Source: Lachnospiraceae bacterium
GTDB taxonomy: Bacteria > Bacillota > Clostridia > Lachnospirales > Lachnospiraceae
Direction: 5' to 3'
DNA length: 58,120 bases
NCBI GenBank assembly: GCA_021770345.1
Contig: JAETRD010000024.1
Location: 1 to 58,120, forward strand
Shown: piece by piece, positions 25,390 through 35,107 of the stretch
How the letters are laid out: each line of letters begins with the position of its first letter
Position numbering within the stretch: the stretch's first letter is position 1
Position numbers and translations under genes: made by a program
The notes under the pieces: generated by a model
What the model was told of the DNA's origin: nothing
What the model saw: only the letters and a program-made list of their open reading frames with translations
Databases searched by the model: none

Positions 25390-28300
25390 TTACTCCACGC
25401 TCTTTAACGCCTCCACCGGATCAATCGCATCGAGCGAGCGGTCTGTGATGATATTTACCAGCAGCGCAAAGCCAAACGACATCAGGGAGGCCAGCAGATA
25501 GCTCTTCGGATAGAGCGACACTTCCAGATACATCGCCGGCATATTGAGCACATAAGTCAGTGTCTGCGCGAAGAGATACCCCAGCGGATTTCCGAACAGG
25601 ATACCGATCGCCGTCAGAATCAGCGTCTCCTTGTTGACATACAGATGTACTTCCCTGTCGAAAAATCCGAGTACCTTAATCGTTGCAAGCTCCCTGCCCC
25701 GCTCCGATATATTCGTCGTCGCCAGCGTAAACAGCACGACCGCGGCCAGGCAGGCCGCCATCACGATCACAATATACACGACCATATTGATAAGCGCAAA
25801 CGCGCCAGAGAACTCCTCCCTGAGCTTTTCCGTGCTGACGCACGAGAGTATCTCCTCCCTCTCGCCGAGCGCATCCGCATAGGCAATCTGGTCGGCACAC
25901 GCATCCGAAAGATTTATCAGTGCCCCGTTCGGCTCATACTCCTCAAACAGCGTTTCGTATGTCGTCTGCGTCATATAAATATTGTTCCCGAGATAATTTT
26001 TTACCACGCGCGTGATCGCGGTATCCGCCTGCTCTAAGTTCAGCCTCTGCAGGGAAATTGCGGTTCCCTCCTGCAAGTCTAAAATATTCGCCGCATTCTG
26101 GGTGACGATCACCTCCCCCGGAAGAAGTTCTGCTTCGGTGTAATCCAGGTTATAAAGCCGCACATACCCGGAGAAATCCGCCTCGTCGGGAACCACAAAA
26201 AGCTGCACTTTCTCCTCCTCGTCCGCCGCATTTTTCAGCTTCACGGATTCGACCTGCACGTTCAGGTAATCGAACACGTTCACATCACCGGACAGATAAG
26301 ACAACAGCTTCTCATTGTCCGTCGCCGCGCCGACCGCCATCACGTCATAGCGGTATACCTGCTCATACTGCCGCGGCATCAGGTCCGTCACGGAATCTTT
26401 GACCGCAAACCCGAACAGCAGCAGCGCCATACATCCCATAATGCCGAAAATCGTCATCAGAAGTCTCTTTTTATAGCGGAATAGATTGCGGGCCGTCACT
26501 TTATTCAGGAAGGACATCCGATTCCACAAAAACGTGATGCGCTCGAGAAGCACACGGGAACCCGCCCGGGGCGCCTTCGGCCGCATCAGCACCGCCGGCA
26601 TGTGCGAGAGCTCCGCCTCACAGGCAGCCGCCGTCGCCGCCGCAATCCCCCCGACAAAGAGAACCGCTCCGCCGATTCCGTACACGGCGTCAAACTGCAG
26701 CGCATATTCGGGAATCAGATACATCGTGTCGAAAATGACAAACAGAATTCTCGGCAGCACGATAAATCCACCCACATCCCCGAGCAGACTCCCCGCCAGA
26801 CTCGCCATAAGCGCATATACCATATACTTTCTGCGTATTTCGTGATCCGTAAAGCCAAGCGCCTTATAGGTTCCGATCAGCCCCCGGTCCTCCTCCACCA
26901 TTCGGGTGATGGTTGTAAGGCTGATTAAGATGGCGACGATAAAAAACACAATCGGAAACACCGTCCCGAGCGCCTCGATGGATTTCGCGTCGCTCTCCAC
27001 ATTCGCGTAACCGCTTAAGGAGGTCCGGTCCTGCACATACCACTGGGTCATATCGATATCCTCGATTTCCTTTCTGGCGTCCGCAAGCTCCTCGTAGGCT
27101 TCCGCTTTTCCCTCCTCATAATCCTTACGTCCCTCGGCGAGCTCCTCCTCCCCGTCCGCAAGCTTTTTCCGGTTTTTCGCTATCTCGGCTCTCGCATCCG
27201 CAAGTTCCCGTCTGATATCCGCCTCCTGCTTCGCGAGTTCCTCCTCCGCTTCCTTAAGCTTTTCCTCATTATAGCGGATTGCACCCTCCCCTTCTTCTAA
27301 CTGCCGTTTTCCGTAGGAAATCTCCGCCTCGCTGTCCGCGATCTGCTGCCATGCAGCGGCAAACTGTGCCTCCGCTGCCGCTTCCTGCGCATCCAGCTCG
27401 GCTCTCTGGCGCTCAATATCCCGCTCCGCACCGATTACCTGTGCAAGCCCTGCGGCCAGCATATCGATCTGGGTCATGTCCGTCCCCGGCGGCAGCATCG
27501 CGACAAACGCATCCCGCGCCTCCGCTTCCCCCTGCTGATTAGCCAGCGCCTGCACATACATATCCCACTGCACGGTGGGCCAGTATTCCCCGAAGGCTCC
27601 CGCAAGCTGCTGTGCCTGTGCGTTCAGCTGTCTGTGATTCTCCGCAAGCTGTTCGTTTCCGCCGTTCAGCTCCTGTCTGGCTCTCGCGAGCTCCTCCCGC
27701 GCCGTCTGTTCCCCCTGCGCGAGCTCCTCTCTTGCCGTCCGAATCTGCCCTTCTCCCTCTTCTAACTTTCTGCACGATGCCTCAAGTTCGTTTTTCCCTT
27801 TGTTCAGCTCCGCATATCCGTCCGCAATCTGCCGCCTCGCATCCGCAAGTCCCTCTCTGGCCTCACGCTCGGCGTCCGCGAGCTCCGCTTCCCCGTCCGC
27901 AAGCGCCTCTCTGCCGTCCGCAAGCTCGGTCTCGGCGTCCGCAAGCTCCCGCCTCGCATCCGCAAGCTCCTCCTCCACCTCCGCTTCGGCGTCCGCAAGC
28001 TCCTCCCAGGCTTCGCCCGTCAACTCGTCGTACCTGGCACGCTCCCGCTGTTCCTTAATCTCCGCCTCAATCAGATCGGTCACCCGGCCTGTCAGTTCCT
28101 CATACTCGTCCGAATAACAGTGCATCTTGCGCGCCCCCGCGAGCGTCAGATAAACCGAGGTATAAATCTCACTGTCCACCGCTTCCGGCACGACAAAAAA
28201 CGCATACTCATCCGTCGAGGATGTGCGGAATACCACCGCCCCCTCGGCATTGTTAATATCCCTCGGGTCAAGTACAACCGCGGTAATCCGATACTTTGTA

Positions 28301-28794
28301 TTCACAAAGACCGGGTCCTCCTCATCATCCAAATCCTCTGAGATCGTGATCACATCGCCGATTCCGCATCCCGCGTCCGCGGTGAATACCTCCGTCACGG
28401 CAATCTCGTCCGTCTCTTCCGGCATCCTTCCCTCGATAAGGGCAGGCCGGTTCATTCCCTGCTCCCGAAATGTAGAGACGGAGGCACCGTAGCTTTTGTC
28501 GTGGACGACGGCGGATACCTTCGCACTGTACGCTCCCTCCGCATCCTCCACCTCCGAAAGCTGCGCAAGCGTCTCAATATCCTCCTCCGTCAGCCCAAGC
28601 GTAGACACCACCTGAATGTCAAACAACCTCTGGGTATCCAAAAAGCAATCCGCCGAATAGCGCAGATCCACGCAGCCGGCCTTAAGTCCGGTCAGCATCG
28701 TCACGCCCAGCGCCGTAATCAGCATAATCGCAAAAAAGCGCTTCTTTCCCATCCAGATAGAGCGCCGTATATCTTTGTTGTATGCGTTCCTCAT
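25390..28794 (-). CDS. Large FtsX-type ABC permease with a long coiled coil
   Basis: A 1134-aa permease. A first helix (about 18-40) is followed by an extracellular MacB-like domain and then about 320 residues (roughly 260-585) of near-continuous heptads rich in ELADA, ELADG and EEGE, broken once by a Trp/Pro-rich patch (GEYWPTVQWDMY). Three helices (about 610-735), a second extracellular domain and the final three helices with two FtsX blocks follow. The start at 28794 has GGGAGG upstream. The preceding ATPase gene is its partner. Relatives export or extract hydrophobic molecules; the coiled coil probably reaches out through the cell wall. Confidence 0.9.
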   Translation of the reverse strand: MRNAYNKDIRRSIWMGKKRFFAIMLITALGVTMLTGLKAGCVDLRYSADCFLDTQRLFDIQVVSTLGLTEEDIETLAQLSEVEDAEGAYSAKVSAVVHDKSYGASVSTFREQGMNRPALIEGRMPEETDEIAVTEVFTADAGCGIGDVITISEDLDDEEDPVFVNTKYRITAVVLDPRDINNAEGAVVFRTSSTDEYAFFVVPEAVDSEIYTSVYLTLAGARKMHCYSDEYEELTGRVTDLIEAEIKEQRERARYDELTGEAWEELADAEAEVEEELADARRELADAETELADGREALADGEAELADAEREAREGLADARRQIADGYAELNKGKNELEASCRKLEEGEGQIRTAREELAQGEQTAREELARARQELNGGNEQLAENHRQLNAQAQQLAGAFGEYWPTVQWDMYVQALANQQGEAEARDAFVAMLPPGTDMTQIDMLAAGLAQVIGAERDIERQRAELDAQEAAAEAQFAAAWQQIADSEAEISYGKRQLEEGEGAIRYNEEKLKEAEEELAKQEADIRRELADARAEIAKNRKKLADGEEELAEGRKDYEEGKAEAYEELADARKEIEDIDMTQWYVQDRTSLSGYANVESDAKSIEALGTVFPIVFFIVAILISLTTITRMVEEDRGLIGTYKALGFTDHEIRRKYMVYALMASLAGSLLGDVGGFIVLPRILFVIFDTMYLIPEYALQFDAVYGIGGAVLFVGGIAAATAAACEAELSHMPAVLMRPKAPRAGSRVLLERITFLWNRMSFLNKVTARNLFRYKKRLLMTIFGIMGCMALLLFGFAVKDSVTDLMPRQYEQVYRYDVMAVGAATDNEKLLSYLSGDVNVFDYLNVQVESVKLKNAADEEEKVQLFVVPDEADFSGYVRLYNLDYTEAELLPGEVIVTQNAANILDLQEGTAISLQRLNLEQADTAITRVVKNYLGNNIYMTQTTYETLFEEYEPNGALINLSDACADQIAYADALGEREEILSCVSTEKLREEFSGAFALINMVVYIVIVMAACLAAVVLFTLATTNISERGRELATIKVLGFFDREVHLYVNKETLILTAIGILFGNPLGYLFAQTLTYVLNMPAMYLEVSLYPKSYLLASLMSFGFALLVNIITDRSLDAIDPVEALKSVE

Positions 28795-28810
28795 CTGCCT
28801 TCCTCCCGGT

Positions 28811-29512
28811 CTACCACTCAATCTCAGCAATCGGAACAGGATGCGCATTGCAGGTCATCTCCGTCACTTTCCCGCTCTTAAAGCGAATCAGCCGGTCTGC
28901 CATCGGCGCAATCGCCGAATTGTGCGTAATCAGCAGCACTGTGATTTTCTCCTTCCGGCAGGTGTCCTGCAACAGCTGTAAAATCTGTTTTCCCGTATTG
29001 TAATCGAGCGCTCCCGTCGGCTCGTCGCACAGCAGCAGCTTCGGATTCTTCGCAAGCGCTCTCGCAATCGATACGCGCTGCTGTTCACCCCCGGAGAGCT
29101 GCGCCGGAAAATTATTCTTGCGCGCTCCGAGCCCAACTTTATCGAGCGTCTCGCCCGCATCCAGAGAATCCTTACACACCTGTGCCGCCAGCTCCACGTT
29201 CTCAAGCGCCGTCAGGTTCGGCACCAGATTATAAAACTGGAACACAAACCCGATATCCGTGCGCCGGTACCCCACCAGCTGTTTCCTGTTATAGGCCGTG
29301 ATGTCCTTTCCGTCCACGCGTATCTGCCCGCCGGTAGCCACATCCATCCCGCCTAAAATATTCAGCGCCGTGGTCTTGCCGGCGCCGGAGGAGCCGAGAA
29401 TCACCGCAAGCTCACCCTTCTCCACCACAAAACACGCATCGTCTAACGCTTTGATAGATGTCTCGCCCGTGATATATTCTTTCGTAATGTGATTAAACTC
29501 GATATATGACAT
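28811..29512 (-). CDS. MacB/LolD-type ABC ATPase
   Basis: A 233-aa ATPase with Walker [11 protein letters not shown]-loop FQFYNLVP, signature LSGGEQQR, Walker [13 protein letters not shown] and H-loop LLITHN. The start at 29512 ([10 protein letters not shown]) has AAGGAG upstream; the frame extends to 29638 without a ribosome site. It is 16 bp before the 1134-aa permease gene. A promoter with TTGCGG-N18-TATACT is visible near 29570-29600, so the unit ATPase-permease-regulator-kinase probably starts here. Confidence 0.93.
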   Translation of the reverse strand: MSYIEFNHITKEYITGETSIKALDDACFVVEKGELAVILGSSGAGKTTALNILGGMDVATGGQIRVDGKDITAYNRKQLVGYRRTDIGFVFQFYNLVPNLTALENVELAAQVCKDSLDAGETLDKVGLGARKNNFPAQLSGGEQQRVSIARALAKNPKLLLCDEPTGALDYNTGKQILQLLQDTCRKEKITVLLITHNSAIAPMADRLIRFKSGKVTEMTCNAHPVPIAEIEW

Positions 29513-29628
29513 AACGCCGCTCTCCTTTGTACGGAACGATAATCCGAAATTATCCGAATGATATAACTTAAGTATACCGCACTTTTTTGTCGCTCCGCAA
29601 TCCAAATTATACAAAAAACTAATACGCC

Positions 29629-29661
29629 AAAACAGCACGCCAAAATCCAGCGTGCTGTTTT
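29629..29661. terminator. Terminator of the pst-pho unit
   Basis: AAAACAGCACGC (29629-29640) and GCGTGCTGTTTT (29650-29661) form a perfect 12-bp stem just past the phoR stop codon. Confidence 0.9.
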
Positions 29662-29662
29662 C

Positions 29663-31318
29663 TTATCCGGGAAATGTGACAGTCATATCTGTGCCTTTCC
29701 CGACAATACTTTTTATCTCAATTCCCGCATTATGAATTTTCGCAGCGTGTTTTACAATGGAAAGGCCAAGCCCTGTTCCTCCTACCGCCCTCGAATGGCT
29801 TTTATCTACCCGGTAGAAACGCTCAAAAATGCGCTCCTGATGCTCGGGGGCAATCCCTATCCCCGTGTCCCGGACAGAAAGTACAATTGCGGTACTTTTA
29901 TCCTGTATACAAACGACTACCTTTCCGTTTTCGCGATTATATTTGATCGCATTGTCGCAAAGGTTATAAATCATACTGTATAGAAGCCGGGATATGCCGT
30001 TACAGGCCGCGTGGTCGCCGGTAAGCTCTAACGCAACGCCGGCTGCTTCTGCCTCCGTCTCTAAACTCTGCATCGCTTTTTCTGCCAGCTCATAAATGTC
30101 AACCGCTTCACACTCCATATCCCCTCCGCCCTCATCGAGGTGGGAAAGGCTGATAATGTCCTCCACAAGCCGTATCATGCGCTGCGCCTCGTCATAAATC
30201 TTTCCGGCAAAGGGCAGCTTGTCGCTTTCTTTCACCATATCATTTTTCAGAAGCTCCGCGTAACCTGAAATAGCATGCAGCGGCGTTTTCAGTTCATGGG
30301 AGACATTCGCGGTAAATTCGCGGCGTATCTGTTCCGCTTTTTCTTTTTCCGTCACATTGAAAAAGAACAGCGCAACTCCTTTCACGGCATTTTCGGAAGT
30401 AATCGGATTGGCGTCAACCTGATAACTTGCCCCCTGCAGCGGAATAATCCTTTCTCCCCGTTCCCCCCGCAGAGCATTTGAGAGAATTTCCTGCAACTCA
30501 AGATTTCGGCTCACGGACAGCATGTCCGCGCCGATACAGTCTTCCCCGGCATCCAAAAGCTTTTCCGCGGCAGGATTGATGCTGATAATCTTCCCCTTAG
30601 GATTCAGAAGAATCATGCCCTCATTCATGCTTCCTATAATGGTATTTAATTCATCCTCTTTCTGGATCAGCTCCGCTCTTTGTCCGCGCAGCTGTCTCTG
30701 CTGACTGTCAATGCGCCGCAGAAACGGCGAGAGTTCGTCATATCCCTCATTCGACAGCGGATTGTCAAGGTCAATCTCATTGATTGGCTTCACAATCCTT
30801 TTTGAAACCCGCACCGCCAACACAATCGACAAGACAACCGCCGCCGCAAAAACAATGCAGACGGGCTGCGCCATGCCCAAAAGGAGTGTCAGAACGGTAT
30901 TCTGGGGAATGGAGAGCCGCAGTACCGTGCCGTCTCCGAGCGCCTGCGCGGAATACAGCGAGCGCTCAAACAACGTCACGGAATACCGTCTGCTCTCTCC
31001 GTATCCATTGGAAAGGGCTTCCCTCACCTCTTCTCTCTCCAGATGATTTTCCATCTCTGCGCTGTCAGACGCGCTGTCATAAAGTACCTTTCCGTCTGCA
31101 TCGATCCATGTAATGCGGTAATTTACGGGCTCAAAATCGCAGAAATATTCCATCCCCTCGTTCGCGACCCCCTGCGCGGCAAGGCTGGTCTGCATTTTAA
31201 GCTGCGCCTGCTGCACATTCGAAAAATATTCATACAACGCACCCATAATCAAAATGACAGATGCGAAAAAAACGGAAAGAGCAACCAGACAGATAGAGCG
31301 AAAAATACGTTTTATCAT
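29663..31318 (-). CDS. phoR: PhoR-type phosphate sensor histidine kinase
   Basis: A 551-aa kinase with helix one (about 9-30), an extracellular region of about 110 residues, helix two (about 150-170), a short linker, a PAS domain (NTIIGSMNEGMILLNPKGKIISINPAAEKLL region, about 225-320), the H box SHELKTP (His341), N box YNLCDNAIKYN, DTGIGI and GTGLGLSIV. Gene order after phoP and pst identifies it as the Pho sensor. It overlaps phoP by 4 bp (ATGA type). Confidence 0.93.
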   Translation of the reverse strand: MIKRIFRSICLVALSVFFASVILIMGALYEYFSNVQQAQLKMQTSLAAQGVANEGMEYFCDFEPVNYRITWIDADGKVLYDSASDSAEMENHLEREEVREALSNGYGESRRYSVTLFERSLYSAQALGDGTVLRLSIPQNTVLTLLLGMAQPVCIVFAAAVVLSIVLAVRVSKRIVKPINEIDLDNPLSNEGYDELSPFLRRIDSQQRQLRGQRAELIQKEDELNTIIGSMNEGMILLNPKGKIISINPAAEKLLDAGEDCIGADMLSVSRNLELQEILSNALRGERGERIIPLQGASYQVDANPITSENAVKGVALFFFNVTEKEKAEQIRREFTANVSHELKTPLHAISGYAELLKNDMVKESDKLPFAGKIYDEAQRMIRLVEDIISLSHLDEGGGDMECEAVDIYELAEKAMQSLETEAEAAGVALELTGDHAACNGISRLLYSMIYNLCDNAIKYNRENGKVVVCIQDKSTAIVLSVRDTGIGIAPEHQERIFERFYRVDKSHSRAVGGTGLGLSIVKHAAKIHNAGIEIKSIVGKGTDMTVTFPG

Positions 31319-31989
31319 TGCGTCGCCTCCATTCGATATCCAACTCCCCGCACTGTTTCAATATAGCTGCCGCACGCACCAAGCTTCGTCCGAAGCGTGC
31401 CGATGTGAACATCCACTGTCCTCGTTTCACCCGCATAGTCTATTCCCCATACGATTTCAAGAAGCTGATCGCGGGTAAATACACGTTCCGGATTTTCCAT
31501 AAAGGTGCGGAGCAGCTTATATTCCTTTAGCGTAAGCGAAACACGGTTCCCATTTTCAATTACTGCATATGTTTCCAAATTTAATTCTAATTTACCGATT
31601 TTTATCTGCTTTTCCGCTTCCGCCGGACTTGTCCGACGCAGTACCGCTCTGATGCGGGAAACCATCTCCATCATACCAAACGGTTTTGCAAGGTAATCGT
31701 CGGCTCCCGAATCAAGCCCGATCACTTTGTCATACTCAGTTCCTTTGGCAGTTGCCATAATCACGGGTATATCTTTTGTCGCAGGCTGCCGGCGCAGCTT
31801 TTTCAGTATGAATATTCCGTCTTCATCGGGAAGCATGATATCAAGCATAATAAGCCTGGGCTTTTCTGTCTGCAGCATATCAAAAAGACCGCTGCCGCAG
31901 GTAAAGCCCTTTGCTTCAAACCCGGCGGAATTTAACGTGTATATCATCAAGTCACGAATCGAGTTATCATCCTCGACACAAAAAATCAT
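31315..31989 (-). CDS. phoP: PhoP/PhoB-type response regulator
   Basis: A 224-aa OmpR-family regulator. Receiver: E-D-D at 6-8, Asp50 (IMLDIMLP), Lys in YLAKPFG. Winged helix: SLTLKEYKLLRTFMENP and VDVHIGTLRTKLG. It is encoded between phoU and phoR, 12 bp after phoU, so the regulator and its target transporter share one transcript and presumably self-activate through the Pho box upstream of pstS. Confidence 0.93.
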   Translation of the reverse strand: MIFCVEDDNSIRDLMIYTLNSAGFEAKGFTCGSGLFDMLQTEKPRLIMLDIMLPDEDGIFILKKLRRQPATKDIPVIMATAKGTEYDKVIGLDSGADDYLAKPFGMMEMVSRIRAVLRRTSPAEAEKQIKIGKLELNLETYAVIENGNRVSLTLKEYKLLRTFMENPERVFTRDQLLEIVWGIDYAGETRTVDVHIGTLRTKLGACGSYIETVRGVGYRMEATQ

Positions 31990-32001
31990 ATCTGCTCCTT
32001 T

Positions 32002-32640
32002 CTACATCCGTGTCCCGGTAATGGAAAATAATACCCATTCTGCAATATTGACCGCATGATCTCCGATACGCTCAAAATATTTTGCGATCATCAAAAGGTC
32101 GATCGCATATTCACCGTCTGTTTCAGGCTTACCGAAAAGATCGATCAGCATTTTCTTAACGTCGTCAAAAAAAGAATCCACGACGTCATCATAGTCGATC
32201 ACTGCCTTCGCCATCTGTGTATCCTTTTTCACAAAAGCATCAATGCTGTCTGTCACCATCTTAATAACCGCTACCGACATATCATGAATGATCTGCGTGT
32301 CGGCGGTGGCGCAGATATTGGCTAATGTGATAATTTCAGCGATATCCGCAGACTGATCCCCGATTCTCTCCATATCAGTCACCATTTTCAGCGCAGACGA
32401 AACCACCCTTAAATCCGTTGCCACGGGCTGCTGCTGTAACAGCAGCTTCAGGCACATAGTCTCAATTTCACGTTCTTTATGTTCTATTTGTACAGAAAGG
32501 TCTGGAACCTCTTTTGCAAGTGCAGGATTTCCCTCTGTCAGAGCCTTTGCGGACATTGCAATCGCCTTTTCGCAAAGCGCACCCATTGTGATTAATTCTT
32601 TGTTTAACAGATCCAGCTGTTCATCAAATTTGTGGCGCAT
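32002..32640 (-). CDS. phoU: PhoU phosphate-signalling protein
   Basis: A 212-aa all-helical protein with two PhoU repeats, each with the E/D-rich metal signature (DLRVVSSALKMVTDMERIGD in repeat one; LLMIAKYFERIGDHAVNIAE in repeat two). It links the state of the Pst transporter to PhoR activity. Its ATG overlaps the pstB stop by one base. Confidence 0.96.
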   Translation of the reverse strand: MRHKFDEQLDLLNKELITMGALCEKAIAMSAKALTEGNPALAKEVPDLSVQIEHKEREIETMCLKLLLQQQPVATDLRVVSSALKMVTDMERIGDQSADIAEIITLANICATADTQIIHDMSVAVIKMVTDSIDAFVKKDTQMAKAVIDYDDVVDSFFDDVKKMLIDLFGKPETDGEYAIDLLMIAKYFERIGDHAVNIAEWVLFSITGTRM

Positions 32641-33389
32641 TATCCAAACCTCCCCGTAATATAGTCCTCTGTCTCCTTCTTCTGCGGCATGGAAAATAAT
32701 TTTTCCGTCTCGCCGAATTCGACCATCTCCCCAAGCAGGAAAAACGCCGTCCTGTCGGAAATCCGGAGCGCCTGCTGCATATTATGTGTCACTATGACAA
32801 TAGTGTAATCCTCCTTTAATTCTGCTGCAAGCTCTTCTACTTTCGCGGTGGATATCGGATCAAGAGCGCTGGTCGGTTCATCCATCAGCAGAACCTCCGG
32901 TTCCACCGCTAAAGCGCGGGCAATACAAAGCCTCTGCTGCTGGCCGCCGGACATACCAAGCGCGGATTTTTTCAGCCTGTCTTTTACTTCGTCCCAAATT
33001 GCCGCCCTCTTTAGGGAAATTTCCACGATTTCATCCAGAGCCGCCTTAGAACGAACACCGTGGGTTCTCGGCCCGAACGCGATATTATCATAAATGCTCA
33101 TCGGGAACGGATTCGGTTTCTGAAACACCATTCCTACACGCTTACGCAGCAGGTTAACGTCCATATTTTCGTAAATATCTTCACCGTCCAATCGAATATT
33201 CCCGCTGATACGGCAGCCTTCCGCCAAATCATTCATTCGATTCAAGCTTTTTAACAATGTCGATTTTCCGCAGCCCGACGGACCGATCATCGCTGTGATT
33301 TCACGCTCCCTGAATGTCACGTTTATTCCTTTTAAAGCCTGAAAATCGCCATAAAACAAATCCAGATTCTCAACTGTAATTTTATCCAT
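32640..33389 (-). CDS. pstB: Phosphate ABC transporter ATPase PstB
   Basis: A 249-aa ATPase, full length. Walker [11 protein letters not shown]-loop FQKPNPFP, signature MSGGQQQR, Walker [13 protein letters not shown] and H-loop [13 protein letters not shown] and [12 protein letters not shown]-like features are PstB-specific. It overlaps pstA by 8 bp and phoU by 1 bp. Confidence 0.97.
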   Translation of the reverse strand: MDKITVENLDLFYGDFQALKGINVTFREREITAMIGPSGCGKSTLLKSLNRMNDLAEGCRISGNIRLDGEDIYENMDVNLLRKRVGMVFQKPNPFPMSIYDNIAFGPRTHGVRSKAALDEIVEISLKRAAIWDEVKDRLKKSALGMSGGQQQRLCIARALAVEPEVLLMDEPTSALDPISTAKVEELAAELKEDYTIVIVTHNMQQALRISDRTAFFLLGEMVEFGETEKLFSMPQKKETEDYITGRFG

Positions 33390-34248
33390 CTGTCTTTTTA
33401 CCTCCTGTCTTCTTTACCGCAAGGGCGGACAGCCAATTGATTAAAATAACAACCGCCAGCAATACGACCGCAGTCGCATAAGTCTGATCGATGTACAGGC
33501 CCTCGCCCGAAATAGAATACATATGGACGGACAGGGTGCGCGCTGAAGAAAAAATACTTGTTGCTATTTCCGCAACGGTTCCGGCAGTAAAGATCAGTGC
33601 TGCCGATTCGCCGACAATACGCCCGATGCCGAGAATGACGCCGGATAAAATACCCGGAACTGCGCAGGGCAGGACAATTGAAAATACGGTACGAAGTTTT
33701 CCCGCCCCCAGTCCGAAGCTTCCCTCACGATAACTGTCCGGCACGCTTCTTAACGATTCCTCTGTTGTCCGCATGATAAGCGGCAGAATCATAATACTTA
33801 ACGTCAGTGCTCCGGATAGCAGAGACAAACCCAGGCCGAGGTATTTCACAAAGAACAGGGAACCAAACAGTCCGTATACGATGGACGGAATCCCGGACAA
33901 TGTTTCCGCGGTAATACCTGCAATACGGACCAGCTTATTTCCACGTCCGGCATATTCTGTCAGGTAAATTGCCGCGCCGATTCCGACAGGAACCGCAAAC
34001 AGCAGAGAGAGCAGCGTTATCAGCAGCGTATTAATCAGCGCCGGGAGTAAGGACACATTTTCCGTTGTATATCTGACGTCAAATAACTCCGGCGATAAAT
34101 TGGGAATACCCTTTATCAGTATATATGCAATAATAAAAAGCAGCGCAAACATTGTAAGAAAAGCTGCAAACCATACGGAAAAAAGCAGGAAAAAGGATTT
34201 CGGGTCGCGTTCGTATGCCAGCCATTTTCGTTTTAAATTCCTGACCAT
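33382..34248 (-). CDS. pstA: Phosphate ABC transporter permease PstA
   Basis: A 288-aa permease with six membrane helices and the EAA-type loop in [24 protein letters not shown] (residues around 165-190). [11 protein letters not shown] is the Pst permease hallmark. It abuts pstC directly (stop of pstC next to its ATG). Confidence 0.96.
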   Translation of the reverse strand: MVRNLKRKWLAYERDPKSFFLLFSVWFAAFLTMFALLFIIAYILIKGIPNLSPELFDVRYTTENVSLLPALINTLLITLLSLLFAVPVGIGAAIYLTEYAGRGNKLVRIAGITAETLSGIPSIVYGLFGSLFFVKYLGLGLSLLSGALTLSIMILPLIMRTTEESLRSVPDSYREGSFGLGAGKLRTVFSIVLPCAVPGILSGVILGIGRIVGESAALIFTAGTVAEIATSIFSSARTLSVHMYSISGEGLYIDQTYATAVVLLAVVILINWLSALAVKKTGGKKTDG

Positions 34249-35097
34249 TTACTTCACTCTCCTTTTGAACAGGGAAAGCGCCAGATTAACCACGAGAATA
34301 AAGACAAACAGCACAACCGCGGTGCCGATTAACGCCTCGCGGTGCAAATCCGCCGAATATCCCATTTCCAGTACAATGTTCGTCGTCAGCGTACGAACGC
34401 CGGAAAGAATTCCGTCCGGAATGACCGCCTGATTTCCTGCAACCATCATAACCGCCATTGTCTCGCCGACCGCCCGTCCAATCCCCAGTACAACGCCTGC
34501 GAAAATACCGCTTTTCGCCGCTGGGAGGACCGTATAAAAAACGCTTCTTTCGTGGGAAGCCCCAAGTGCAAGCCCGCCCTCATAGTAGTTCTCCGGAACT
34601 GCCCCAATCGAGGTCTCCGAAACACTGATGACAGTCGGTAGAATCATCAGTCCCAATAAGACGGAAGCGGTCAGAACACTCATACCCCGTCCGCCAAAGT
34701 TTTCCCGCACAAAAGGAACTATGACTACCAGACCGAAAAACCCATACACCACCGACGGAATCCCGGCCATCAGATTAACCGCTGTTTTCAAACCTTTGTA
34801 AATATATTTTGGACAGAAACGCGCCATAAATACCGCCGTCAATATTCCGACCGGCACGCCGATAAGCAGCGCGCCGCCGGTTACATACAGGGAACCGACA
34901 ATCATAGGGAAAATTCCGTAAAGGTTGTTTGCAGGCTTCCATTTTGTGCCCAGAAGAAACCGGAAAACACCGATCTCTCTTATCGCCGGAATGCCGCTTG
35001 CAAACAGGAATATACAAATCAGGATTACAGCCGCAGCGGACACGCAGGCCGCCAGAAAAAAAAGCAGTTTCATCGCCTTTTCTTTTCTATACTTCAT
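34249..35097 (-). CDS. pstC: Phosphate ABC transporter permease PstC
   Basis: A 282-aa permease with six helices, AGIPSVVYGFFG and the coupling loop around SIGAVPENYYEGGLALGAS. The start at 35097 has AGGAG 7 nt upstream; ATG at 35103 is too close to that site and a longer frame to 35154 runs into the pstS end. Ten bp after pstS. Confidence 0.95.
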   Translation of the reverse strand: MKYRKEKAMKLLFFLAACVSAAAVILICIFLFASGIPAIREIGVFRFLLGTKWKPANNLYGIFPMIVGSLYVTGGALLIGVPVGILTAVFMARFCPKYIYKGLKTAVNLMAGIPSVVYGFFGLVVIVPFVRENFGGRGMSVLTASVLLGLMILPTVISVSETSIGAVPENYYEGGLALGASHERSVFYTVLPAAKSGIFAGVVLGIGRAVGETMAVMMVAGNQAVIPDGILSGVRTLTTNIVLEMGYSADLHREALIGTAVVLFVFILVVNLALSLFKRRVK

Positions 35098-35107
35098 AGT
35101 CATACTC

